From positions 99,956,963 through 100,020,962 of the forward strand of contig NC_083570.1 in the NCBI RefSeq assembly GCF_027579695.1: DNA of 64,000 nt, in the 5' to 3' direction. The notes under the pieces were generated by a model that was not told where the DNA came from, ran no database searches, and saw only the letters and a program-made list of their open reading frames with translations. Made by a program: the position numbers and the translations under genes. This document shows, piece after piece, positions 32,151 through 43,710 of this stretch; the stretch's first letter is position 1, and each line of letters opens with the position of its first letter. Source of the stretch: Neoarius graeffei (Eukaryota > Chordata > Actinopteri > Siluriformes > Ariidae).

Positions 32151-33287
32151 CTAGGTAGTAACTTGTAGACCCAAGATGAAGAAATCACCTTTCAGGACTT
32201 TAGGGGCTCCATAGTATTCAGTTCCTGTTTTAAAGATTACTTGTGTGTCATCCTTACTTTTCCCATGTCTTTCAGTGGAGTGGACCACCTCTGACCAGAT
32301 AGTATTTGTCATGGAAGCTCATTTTCAGCACAGCGTTCACTGGTACTAGTATCAGGTGCAACAGCTTTGCAGCCCCAGGAACCTTCGGTCCGATCTAGAG
32401 CTGTGGGTTTCCTCACAAAACCATGCCAGTAGTGGACTCTAAATGACCCCTAGGTGTAAATAATGCTGCTGAGGTTGCAACAGCAACTCTGGAACCAGTA
32501 AAAGCCAAAGAAAATGAAACACCAATCCCCCTCCCAACATGAAATTTCTATGCTGTAGGTTTAGGGTAGTCTTGTCAACTACAAGTTCCTTCCTTGTTTG
32601 TGGTTTAATGTTAAATCAACATGGCTGCTCACAGCATCAGAAGTAAAACAAAGTAGTCCTGCTTTACCTTTTGATTATTTGTACTGTCTATACAAGTGTT
32701 TGTTTTGCTTTAGATCAATCAACATGCAGACATTAGCTTGTTGAATCTAGAACACTGACTGTACAGGTCACTGTTTGAGGAGGGACCTTGGGGTCTGAAA
32801 GACTCTGGTCCATACTGTGTTCCTGCCTTCAACCCATTGTTTCAAAGTTAAGCCCTGGATCTGTCTTGACCTGGATTGATGTGGTTCCTCTCAAATTCTC
32901 TTCCTTATGTCATCTCAGGAAGTATATCCCCTCTATGGGATCTAAATTTATATCCAGGTTTCTGCACAGCTACTATGGGACAATGCCTACTGTTAAAATC
33001 GGAACAATATCCTAATAAATCTGTTTATTACGATTTGAAAGACCAGCTTTGCATAAGGTTTGAAACATCTCCCTGTGAACTATCCATCCATGGACCACAA
33101 ATTGACCATTATTACAATTCATGCATGAAAAAGTTGAGCTATAGTTCTTACTTGTATGCTTTTGAGATAGATTAACAATGTACCGTAGTTGATCAACAGT
33201 AGTTCGTTGGTGTTCTTTTGGTCATGAATAGAAATTGGATTTGCAGTCATTAGTTGTCATCAAACACTGTAATGAGCAATTCCAGTG

Positions 33288-33700
33288 TTATGGACGTGAC
33301 ACTTGAACTCAAAATGGCAACAAATGACCCAGTGCATGTTTTATTGTCTCCCAGTATTTAAACAGGTGTTGCATATTTTAAGGCTGTACCATACTGGAGA
33401 AGTGATAGAGCAAGAACAATTCCCATAGTACATCTAGGGCATGCCAGAAAACGCCAATAAAAGATGCGTTATGGATGTGACAGAAAAAGTATCACTTTTC
33501 TTGGATGACTGTACATTTTTATCAAACTCTGTGAAATTGTAAACCTAATGTCGAAATGGAGATATCCGTTTGATAGAGGGGTCCAAGGTGAATATTAAAA
33601 AATCTTTGTTTAAAATATTTTGTATTTCATGCAGAGTTTCGGAAGGAAAAGTCAGCGTTATGGATGTGACGAAATTCCGTTATGGATGTGACGCTTCTGA
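33288..33700. repeat. Dispersed GTTATGGATGTGAC motif cluster
   Basis: The 14-mer GTTATGG(A)TGTGAC or a one-base variant occurs near 33290, 33470, 33656 and 33682 within otherwise AT-rich intron DNA. The spacing is irregular, suggesting the remains of a repeat element rather than a satellite. Confidence 0.6.
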
Positions 33701-34624
33701 AATAGACATGGCATATGTTTAGAAAATCAGCAATTTAACCACCATAACCCTTTGAAAAACTCTCTAAATATCAGCTAAAACTATCAAAGTTCTTAAATAA
33801 TATTTAGGATGGCTATTGTTTTGCTGTTTTGTGGATTTTAGCATACATTTCTGTGGCTTGTGGCAATAATATAGAATTGTACATGATCAAAGTTGATTTT
33901 AGCTTGGGTTTTACATTATAAGAGAGAAAGACTGACAGTGACATATTAGGTTGGTTACAAATTGGTTCAACTTATTCACATCTGTAAAATACAGGCCTAG
34001 GTGATATCTCTGGGAGTGGTTTTGATGTATTACATGTTGCTTTATTTTTGCATGGTGAGGTTGACATTTACATGGAATTGCCCTAATGGTTCTTTAATTG
34101 GTCCTTCTGAAGAACTTTTAGATGTGTGAAGGGTTACCATGACAGAAGTTTCCATTCTTTTAGTAGATAACTAAACTAGTTTGATTCTAGCTGTCTAAGG
34201 TTGTAGGTTTGGCCAGAGTAAAAGCTGTTTGTTAGTGTATACTCTGAGAACCTCTTAAAAATGGCTGTTGTGGTTGCATACAATACAGGTATGTCAGAGT
34301 TAATATGGGCTAAATAGAATGGATATTTATGGGCCATATTAAAGTAGGTGTAAACCAGATTTGCTAGGTAGTTTGCACCAAGCTAGACTGCCGGGATAAA
34401 CAAGGGTTTCATTTAACTGGCTAAAATGATTGTCTTTGAAAATAATCATTTTAAATTTTTGTAGTGAAGTCTTGATGTCAAGTGTGACCGTAGAGGTGAA
34501 TGGCTAACAAAGCAACACCACGTAGTGTATTATTTAGTTTAGAGACTCCTTGTGTGTGATGTCACACATCACATGGTGATTTCTCTTGGGGGACAACCAG
34601 ATATCATCTTTCCTGCAATCAAGG

Positions 34625-35870
34625 CTTAATTTGTCTTTTAAATATGGTTCATTTTTGGTTGTTCTAATCGTTCAAATGGAGCAAATGATTCATCATCATT
34701 GGTTGAGTGAACTCTGATAAACTTGACCTGTCCAACACCATCAATCATTGCTGGGAGATTGGGTGCCAGCCAACCAGTGTCTGAACAGAGTTGATCAATA
34801 TATCTTGTCGCAGGACGACCCACGTGAAGCTGGCCTTGTCAGGGGGTCCAAAGGAGCAATTTACTAGCAAGTTCTTGTTTAGCTCTGAAGCAATGCCCAG
34901 CGAATCACAATCTGTGCTCTCGGAATCTGATATGGAGGTAAATCATATAGCTGCACTTTGGTGGGGTGGTCATGCCATGAGAAGTTTAATATGGCTCGCA
35001 GCATGTGTGTATGCCCCATCGAGCTTTAACTCAAGTGATTTTGTTGAGGGCGGCACGGTGGTGTAGTGGTTAGCGCTGTCGCCTCACAGCAAGAAGGTCC
35101 TGGGTTCGAGCCCTGGGGCTGGCGAGGGCCTTTCTGTGAGGAGTTTGCATGTTCTCCCCGTGTCTGCGTGGGTTTCCTCCGGGTGCTCCGGTTTCCCCCA
35201 CAGTCCAAAGACATGCAGGTTAGGTTAACTGGTGACTCTAAATTGACCGTAGGTGTGAATGTGAGTGTGAATGGTTGTCTGTGTCTATGTGTCGGCCCTG
35301 TGATGACCTGGCGACTTGTCCAGGGTGTACCCCGCCTTTCGCCCGTAGTCAGCTGAGATAGGCTCCAGCTTGCCTGCAACCCTGTAGAAGGATAAAGCGG
35401 CTAGAGATAATGAGATGAGATTTTGTTGAGTCCAGGTTGTGGCACCATACAGCAATACGGATTCAACAGTTGCTCTGAAGAAGCTACGTTTTAAGTGGTT
35501 GGGAAGATTGGATTTCCACACAGTATTCATTTTGTTAAGGGCAGTCCAAGCTTTAGCAATATGAATGCTGAGGGTTTTTTTTTTTTTTAAATATATACTG
35601 GATTCTATTTCACTGCCAAGGTAACAAAAATTCTACGTGTTCAATGGATTCACCTGCTAGGGCTTGCATTGAGCCTTGTTGGTTGAAACGCATGTATTTT
35701 GTTTTTGAGGCATTGACTTGTAGACCATCTTGGGTGGCGGTTTCTAGTTGGTGTAAGAGCATGGTTGCATTGGTGGTGATATCTGCCATGAGGGCTAAAA
35801 TCTACATCAGTAAGTATTTTTGCTAGAAATCTACATGGTTGTCTTCTAATGAGTGTGAAACCCAAGCTAT
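34625..35870 (-). pseudogene. LINE fragment: C-terminal reverse transcriptase
   Basis: On the minus strand the text ALMADITTNATMLLHQLETA, then LQVNASKTKYMRFNQ, SNLPNHLKRSFFRATVESVL with LLYGATTW, and GRPATRYIDQLC appear in the order typical of non-LTR reverse transcriptase C termini. Stops and frame changes are frequent. The 5' part is absent. The clade (RTE-like or other) is not assigned. A SINE interrupts it at 35049-35419. Confidence 0.82.
35049..35419 (+). mobile_element. tRNA-derived SINE (family A)
   Basis: Complete copy flanked by the 11-bp duplication ATTTTGTTGAG (35038-35048 and 35420-35430). It is inserted into the LINE fragment in gdf9 intron 1, so it is younger than that fragment. 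Confidence 0.95.
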
Positions 35871-36130
35871 TAATCTATGGATGTTCTCAATACAGAATCT
35901 AAATCATAATCATGTTAGGAAAATTTATTTTTTCCAAATTACCATCTCCCTGGAACTTTGTCTTGAACTTGTGATTTGTGGTTTAGGAACCTGACTTGGG
36001 CATTTCTTTAGAAAGGAAATGTCTCTGGGAGTAGGAGGTTTCCTCCCCCCCCCCTTTTCCTTCCCTTCCCATTCTCTCTCTCCACACAGCAAGAGGAAGA
36101 ACCCAGTGCACCCTTTTAATCTGTAACAGT

Positions 36131-37231
36131 CAGTGCGTTTACATGCACATCCAAATCGAGCTGCTGTCGGTAATCGAGCTAAGGGTCCCAGCAGGGGTGC
36201 CAGAGAAATCCAATCCTACATGCACACAAGGAAATCGAGCTATTGTGAGGTACATTGTGCACCCGAGCCACAGGTGGCGCTACACGCCCCATCGTGTTGG
36301 TACACTTCCGGTTGTCGTCATGAAGAGCTATTCAAGAGTATAAACAAAGTTATCAGTTCCGTGTTCACAAGAAGTGTTTGTAGTTTGTATGTACGAACAG
36401 AAGTGTTCCTAATAAAATGGCCACTAAGTTGAAGTTGATCTGTAATGGTGAACATATTAACTGTTAGCCTGCTAACATGCTAATAACTTGCCAACTAATT
36501 GGAAATGGGTGCGTACCAGTGTTGGGCAAGTTACTCAAGAACTGTAATGCATTACTTTTTGCTGTCATTTTTAAGTAATGCGTTACATTACAATATTACT
36601 GCATTTAAAAAGTAAGGCATTACACTACTTTTACATTATTTATTCTCGCCAGGAAGCCTGCAGACTGAAAACCAGTGTGTTCAGGAATAGCTTCTTACCC
36701 GCCCACAATACCAAGGATAAATCGTCCTTTCCCTTCTTGCCATGCACACCAGCACCAGCACCTGTTCAGTGCCGTCCTCTTCAATTCTGTAGCACTCTGT
36801 ATTTCCACAACTGCACATCTGGTGTTATATACACGTCTGTGAATGTAGCCCTTCTCTATAGGACATCTATTAAGATAGTTCCAGCTGTATTACCCTCTGT
36901 TAATCATAATTTATACCCATTTTTTCATTGTCCTACCTGTACATTCTGCACCCATAACTTACTTGTAAATAATCTGCACATAACTATTGCCCTACATATC
37001 AATGGCCATACTACATGTGCATGAGCACACACACACACGCACACAAAATAAGGCATGACAGAAATATATAATTTCTTTTCACTTTCACACGTGCGTGCGC
37101 TCTCTCTCTCTCTCTCTCTGTGTGTTTGCTATGTGGCTGTTTTTTGTCAGTGTACGAGTGTGTGTGTGTGACAGAGAAAAAGTGAGTTTGCTATGTGGCT
37201 GTTTTTGTGTATGAACTCACTTTTTTTTTTT

Positions 37232-37280
<49 letters not shown>

Positions 37281-37907
37281 CCCTCCCTAGATGCATATAT
37301 GCATCGGTGTCCGTGACTAGTTAGTAAAAGGAAGTGAAAAGTTCTGCACGGACTTTTATCAGTAGCTGATCTCGCGGCGATCCGTGAACTTTGTATGAAG
37401 AAAACCCACAAAACAATCCAGGTTAAAAATGCATTGTAACGTGCGTTACTGGCACTGTAACGAGTAAATATTACCGTTTTTCTCTCCTGTAATGCCTTAC
37501 ATTACTGCGTTATGCCAAAAAGTAATGCATTACAGTAATTAATTACTTTTGTAACACGTTACTCCCAACACTGGTGCATACATGCCCAGACACAAGTGTT
37601 CCTAATAGTGGGCGGCTAAGGTGAAATGTCATGTCGACCGAGGCTGTCATGTTTCCCGCTTGTGGTCTCGTCACTTCCGGAAGGGGCAGTGCTGAAGTAA
37701 GTAGCTCGACTACGTAGCTCGATAGGATATACATGCACTAAGTAGCTCGGCAAAAATTGCATAATCTAGGTCGTGTAGCTCGATTACGAGAAATCAAGTT
37801 CGGTTCAATTTCAGCCGAGCTAAGGTGTTTCCATGCCATTTAGAACTTCGATTTCAGTCGAGCTATGGCAGAAATTCGCTTTTCTCTATGTGCATGTAAA
37901 CGCACTG
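36131..37907. mobile_element. Terminal-inverted-repeat element with CAGTGCGTTTACATGCACA ends
   Basis: The left end CAGTGCGTTTACATGCACA pairs exactly with TGTGCATGTAAACGCACTG at the right end. Repeated GTAGCTCGA/TCGAGCTA motifs lie on both sides of the centre. A hAT element sits inside. No transposase is visible and the target duplication is uncertain. Confidence 0.82.
36517..37573. mobile_element. hAT-type element with CAGTGTTGGG ends, nested
   Basis: The ends are CAGTGTTGGGCAAGTTACT and CCCAACACTG, with GTAATGCATTAC-type subterminal repeats on both sides. The flanking octamers GTGCGTAC and GTGCATAC (36509-36516 and 37574-37581) differ at one base, fitting a hAT duplication. It contains CT/GT and (CA)n microsatellites (37096-37124, 37235-37277). 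Confidence 0.87.
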
Positions 37908-38104
37908 AGTGAATCCTTTTGTTTCACCCTAGCTTTATCCCACAACACCGATGCTCCTGTGAGAACAGCTCTCTCCTAAAGCCTGCCATACAGTGTGTGG
38001 CCATGATCATCCCCCCCCAAACAATCCAGAGTTGCAGGTTTTTCAGTTGCTTGCAAGTAGTTAACCTGGAATAGAATATAGGTTGTAGTCAGTCACAACT
38101 TTTT

Positions 38105-38420
38105 GCCGGCGTGTAAAGAGCTAGCGAAACCATCTCCGACTGTTTTTGCGGTTTAGAGGCCGATGCACAGTCAATATACCTTCAGAAAGTTGCTCTTTGT
38201 GATGGGATAGATCCTTACACACTAGTAAAGGATTTTTCCTACGAGTTGGAGAATTATCCATCCACCGAGTTCCCCGACATCTCAAACTACCTGGTGTTAC
38301 GGGCAAACGGATGAAAACCTGGAAGAGCATGGAGGTGTACAACTTTTTGTGTGTGGCTGGGTTAAAGACCTGTGAATCAAGACACAAGATAAATCCTGTA
38401 TCGTTTAAGCCTGGGTAAGT
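38105..38420 (+). pseudogene. Fragment of a multicopy (transposon-like) protein family
   Basis: Translation gives DPYTLVKDFSYELENYPSTE followed by FPDISNYLVL, then in another frame KTWKSMEVYNF. The layout 'DPY...yPDI.NYLV...yKS.eAYN.FV.GWV' recurs in large uncharacterised fish protein families that behave like mobile elements. The fragment has at least one frame change and no complete domain. A second copy lies at 54880-55234. Confidence 0.55.
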
Positions 38421-38585
38421 AGGAATTTTTGGGCTTTTAGTACGTCTTTGTGGTGGTTGCTAGGATGCTACAAGAATTGGTATCAAGTGTAAACAAGCCA
38501 CAGCTGCTCGATTTTCAATCCTCCCTGCTCTGCTCTTCCCGCAAATGATGCATTTTCTCTTTAAAACAGAAAATGTAGTAAGAAG

Positions 38586-38798
38586 CTACATTCCAACATC
38601 TATATAGGTAATGCTAGGCCACAAATCTACATTACTCCAATCGTTTCGAGTAACTTTGTATGGATTGTAACCACTAATAAGCTCTAATTTCCTTGTATAT
38701 CTATCCTCTGCTTCTTTCTGACTTGGATTATCCAAGTAATCTGGTAGTAGAGCTTTTTTAGCTGTAGTTTTCTTTGAATGACAGACGTCTGACCTCAA
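38586..38798 (-). pseudogene. Related gene-family fragment on the opposite strand
   Basis: The 70-residue frame has DRYTRKLELISGYNPYKVTR then DLWPSITYIDVGM, the same 'NPY...W..Vd.WP.i.y.Di' pattern as the neighbouring fragment but diverged and on the other strand. It ends at the expected position of the shared motif block. The function of the parent gene is unknown. Confidence 0.5.
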
Positions 38799-38972
38799 TA
38801 TCGCTTGTCTTCAGCATGCAAACAAAGTTTACTTGTCCCCCAGGACAAGGATAGCAACAGTTGCTAACGTAAGTGTGACATCAGTGCAAGGGGTCTAGTG
38901 GCTTATGGAAAATATTAAATGTATGTTGAATATATCGGCTATGTTTTTACTGATTTTTCTAACATACTTTAA

Positions 38973-39586
38973 AGTGCCATTCCACCATTGGATGTATTCT
39001 TTGGCATAAAATACAATATATTTTATGACAAAATGACTAGACAAAGAAATCTTTTAGCTTCAAAATGATATATCAAACACGATTTTTTGACAACGACAAG
39101 TATATTAATTTTGCGACCAAAGTCACCTACCCTTTTAATTTCCGTGCGGTAGTGAAACGTGATGTCATCGGCAGGTTCCCCTTCTTGTGTACCACGTGTC
39201 GGTCAATTTTTAGACCAGGAAACCCCCAAAGTGAGAGAGTCATTTCTCCTCGTATATGGGGGCCAAAAAAATTGCGAAAAATTGAGTTAATCTTTCAGTT
39301 AGATAGATTTATTGGTATTATTTTTATCGCGTTCTATCCGCCATTGCTGATATGTGCCACGTCACGTGGTACACAAGAAGGGGAACCTGCCGATGACATC
39401 ACGCGCGGAAATTAAAAGGGTAGGTGACTTTGGTCGCAAAATTAATATATTTGTCGTTGTCAAAAAATTGTTTGATATATCATTTTGAAGCTAAAAGATT
39501 TTTCTATCTAGTGATACCATTTATATATGTTGTCAAAATATATTGTATTTTATGCCAAAGAATACATCCAATGGTGGAATGGCACT
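38973..39586. mobile_element. Palindromic TTAA-flanked foldback element
   Basis: Arms of over 200 bp start AGTGCCATTCCACCATTGG and end in its complement. The centre near 39220-39350 is unpaired. TTAA flanks both sides (38969-38972 and 39587-39590). It carries no transposase, and the plus-strand frame at 39065 is not recognisable as protein. Confidence 0.88.
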
Positions 39587-39854
39587 TTAAGGGCTGTGAG
39601 AACTTTTAACTTGTAAGCATATTAAGTATGGTGGCATTATTTCAAATACATTAAATATACAAACCTTTATGGACTTGTATATTAATATTATAATTAAAGT
39701 AATTATCAGTGCATCCAATTTTTTTGTGAGGGTTGGCTTCTTTTTTTCTTTTAGATTAAACTTTTCATTGACCTGCTGCTTTTTTTCTTCTTCTTTCAGC
39801 TCATCTGTCCATAAGGCTGAGCTGTTGCCATGGCATGGCATCTGTTATCCACAA

Positions 39855-40395
39855 TTCAGTTAAATCCTGTCTCCTTTGTCAGTTCTCCACGGATTTCTGT
39901 TCCAATTGCTTTGTTTGAAAGAACGCCTCATTCTGTGCAAAACTTGGTCGTTTTGTCAAATTATTTGCTAACAAGTTAGTAATCGGGCCAAATTAATACA
40001 TTTTCCAAGCCTCTCATTAGAATTGTATCTCCTCTCTCATTTCTCATCTGATTCCATTTCTGATTGTTTTGGGTAGATCTTCCCTTGAGGAACAAAACTT
40101 GGTTGGCTGTTTATTCCTGTTGTAAACAATCTGTTTTTCAGTTAAATCGTGTCTCCTCCCTCAGTTCTCAATGGATTTCAGTTCTGACTTTGTTTGAAAG
40201 AACTAGACCCACAACACTTGGTCATTGTATTGTAAAATTTTTTGCTAACGAACTGCTAATTATGTCAACTTCACGAGTTTTGGGACTTCTCATTAGAATG
40301 GTAACTCCTCTCAGTTTTGATGTTTTGGGTCGATCTTTCCTCCGGGAACAAAATGTAGTCCTTTGTTGTTTCCTGTTGTAAGCACTTTGTCGTGG
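39855..40395. repeat. Diverged direct duplication, period about 283 bp
   Basis: Blocks starting CAGTTAAATCCTGTCTCC (about 39856) and CAGTTAAATCGTGTCTCC (about 40139) are followed by parallel features: TCAGTTCTC, GGATTTC, CTTTGTTTGAAAGAAC, GGAACAAAA and TCCTGTTGTAA. Identity is moderate, so the duplication is old. Confidence 0.7.
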
Positions 40396-41387
40396 AAGTT
40401 GGTCCTCTCTTTATACTTTGTCGCATTTCAGTTCTTTATGTTTTGGTCGTCATGGTTGTTTTGATGGCAGGCCAGATGAGCTACTACATCCTTGACGTTC
40501 TGGTTCACTTTGGCTAATGACTACTTGTATTACCCCCAATGGCATTTGACTACCTTATAATAAGCACAGATGGGATATAGCTCTCATTTCATCACCTAAA
40601 TGGAATCTTCGCTGAAAGAGTGACGCAACAGCGCTTTAGTCTGTATAGCGCGCTCTGCTCAAAGCTTTAACTTTCATGCTAATACCATCACCAACTCCAT
40701 TGCGCTCGTCATCATGTAGATCACTAACTAGCTAAGCTGAGCCTCTGCTGTAACTGTGTCTTATAACTGCATTACATTCTGGAACCTTGAATCTAACATT
40801 TGTTGTCTTCATTGGATTTGTCAAGAGTGATATTGAACTTGGCTGGAAAATTAAGTGAGAAAAGAAACACTAGCTCTTATTTTTAGGAGCTAATGGTGAA
40901 ATTTGACTCTCATTCGCATTTGAGAGCATTGACTTTCCTCCTGTTGAATGCCATTGTGCTTGTGCTAGCAATAATATCCACAGAAGGGCCATTCTCAGAA
41001 AATGTGACTAGTAACACGATGTCTTTAAAATGTATGTATACACTAATTTGTTACAATCCCAATAAATATATTTAATAGACAAATCATATTTCATGAATTC
41101 ACAAAGCAAGAGATCATTATGAAAAAATAATGCCCATTTGATGCCTTTACCCATAATGTCTTTACTGTTACCCTATAGAGTAACGGTAAAGACATCTCAT
41201 GGCATTTTTTTGGGTCACTGAGTGCAGAAAAAAGAAACAAATTATGCATATATTATTCCATCCTAACTTGTTACTTGGTTAACTAAATTTTGTCAACATG
41301 CAGCATCATTATCTGAAGACTCTCTCCTTCAGGCTGCACCTCTCCCCTTCTTCCCTGCCCACTGTGTAACTGCGTTTCGGTCTAGAC

Positions 41388-42816
41388 CGGGGCGATTTCT
41401 CAGAGACAACAAGGGAAGCCGAGCTTCCCCTAAAATTCTCTCCCCAAACTGCGGCGTCTACGACGTTGAATTCTCATTAAAACAATAACTTGCATAACAT
41501 AATATATGCCCAAGATTGTATTTATGTTCATAACTATCCTGTAACTTATTTGAGTGATGTCTGACGAACTTGCAGTTTGCTACGAGAATCACCTTTGCTG
41601 CCAGGCTGTAACCTTTCTTATTTCAATGGGCTCTATGGACTGGCAGCAGTGTTTGCCAGATTGGGCGGTTTTAAGTGCATTTTGGCGGGTTTTGAATATA
41701 TTTTGGGATGGAAAACGTCAGCAGTATCTGGCAACACTGACTGGCAGCCGGGTATCCGTTGCAGTCTATGAGACGGCTCTGAACAGCCAATTTCGGCTAG
41801 TTGTTATTGGTTAAAATCAACAAAATCGTCACTTCCAGGGAAGCTGGGCTTCTCTGGGACTAAACGAGACAGTGGGAGGGACAAGAAGCCGGGCTGATAA
41901 AGGATTATTGGAGGTAGTGTTTGAAAGACATGAGGAGGGCGGTACTTCGGCGAGGAACACGGAAGTATGATCAGTCAGTCCCTAGCGGATGTCGAGAAAG
42001 TGCAGTCGTGTGCCAAAGTGCTGTCCGAATTTCTTTTCATATAAATGGTTCTTCTCATTGATGTCTCTGTACATTACTCTGTAAATAAATGTAAATATTA
42101 CTCGTTGTGCTCCGTTAACTTTCATCCATTCTATCAGTTTGATCATTCGCGAATTCACTCGTTTATTTCATTTGTAGTTCAATCTGGTTGTAGGCTAGCT
42201 TGAGCCTTATTGGGATCTGCAGTGCTAGCTGCTAACAGAAATTGGTGAAGTCTCTGGAAAGCACAACCAGCTGGTATGACAGGGTCACAGACCATTTTCT
42301 GGAAAAGGAGCGGAGGGCAGAATGTGTGTATAAATAGTGTTCATGTTCATGAATCTGAAGTGTGTATATTGTTCAGTAATGTTAAGAGAATGGTGGGCTC
42401 TGTGTTATAGGTTATACCTGGGTATAATACTCAAGGTTCTGTGTGTTGCATAGCCTACCTGGTTATGAATTTCCAGACTGTGTTGCAGAAGATGTTCAAG
42501 GATGTGTTGCACAGCTGGGTGTTGTGTTAAAGACCCTGTGTTGCATATCAGGGTATGATGTTCAAAGCTCTTCGTTGAATAGCCAGTGACTTTTGGATGT
42601 TTGATATTTTTGATTAAGGATATGAGGCACTAGCCTGGCAAGCCAGACTATAACATGAAATGTACAAGCAAAAATACTTTCTGCCACTAGGTAGGGTTGT
42701 CTAGTTCACTATGCTAATGGGGCACACCTTTCTATGCTTTGATATCCGGCCTACAGGTTTTACGATGAATGTGTAAAATGGGCTTCCCCTGTTTTAAAAA
42801 CCAGCAGCCGCCACTG
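41388..42816 (-). mobile_element. hAT-type element
   Basis: The 8-bp duplication GTCTAGAC flanks it exactly (41380-41387 and 42817-42824). The terminal repeats are weak: CGGGGCGATTTCTC on the left, CAGTGGCGGCTGCT as complement on the right. Both arms carry a GGGAAGC(T)GGCTTCCC-like block. No transposase was recognised. Confidence 0.8.
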
Positions 42817-43455
42817 GTCTAGACCAACCCAGGTTGTGTACCGTCTAGCCTGGGGTTAGCTGTTTAGTTCTCCATTTAGTTGTACTTTTATATGGTTGGT
42901 TTGTTTCTTTGGCTCTGAGTGTTGGTATTTCAACAGAATATTACACTAGGTATTACGGTCACTTGTTCAGCTGGCACTAGAACTTTTCTTGTCGAAGTTC
43001 AGCACCTCGTGTACCTGACTTTTGCACTCGGTGTATGTTGCTCTGGATAGGACTTTCTTCTCAGTGCCATGTAATGTAATTAGCTTTATCATTTGGGCAT
43101 AATGGCAAAGATGGTTAATTTCCCTGCCATCCCAATATTTACCTGATCAGTATCCTGGATTCCAACATTCATGCACCAGTGTTCCCCTCCCAAATGGTTG
43201 CTCAACATCCTGGTCCTTCCTCATGTAGCTACACTGTCATCTGTTTTAAAAGCCCTGAGTTACAGCATGATTCTACCATTTGGGTAACGGTAAAGACATC
43301 AAGAAAATACACTTTCTTAAGCATATGTTTTAGGCTACACACCAAAAACCACTGAAGCAAAGATATTTTCCACAATAAAAAGTAAAGGTATAGAGGTAAT
43401 ATTTCAGAAAGAAAAGTGAAACATTTTAATTAAAAAATAATTGTGTTTCAGGGTG

Positions 43456-43488
<33 letters not shown>

Positions 43489-43710
43489 GGGGGGGGTGTT
43501 CCCTTCCATTTAAGATTTATTGAATTCAGTCTTTATAAATCATACTTTTTGTATCCTACCATCTTCAGATTGGGGGGAAAAATGTGATTTTCTTCCTGTT
43601 ATGTAGCTTGAAACCGAATTTAGGATGACTCTTTTCCAGATTAGGAGTTTTGAACATGTTACGTTTCTTGTTAGAACTTTTATTCAAACTTTTATTCATC
43701 TTTCCTCCAG

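Larger units (their letters stand above)
31011..43710 (+). other. gdf9: gdf9 intron 1 (12.7 kb, repeat-rich)
   Basis: Bounded by GT at 31011 and a pyrimidine-rich acceptor TTTCCTCCAG ending at 43710. It contains a SINE with an amplified 37-bp unit, a LINE fragment with a nested SINE, two nested terminal-repeat elements, gene-family fragments, a TTAA palindrome and a hAT. A weak retroposon-like stretch (GGTTCCTCTCAAATTC near 32884) is a decayed relative of the insert at 57758. No alternative exon is evident. Remaining parts (32150-33280, 33720-34620, 40400-41380, 42830-43700) show only AT-rich non-coding DNA and a short (TG)n run at about 43457. Confidence 0.85.
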
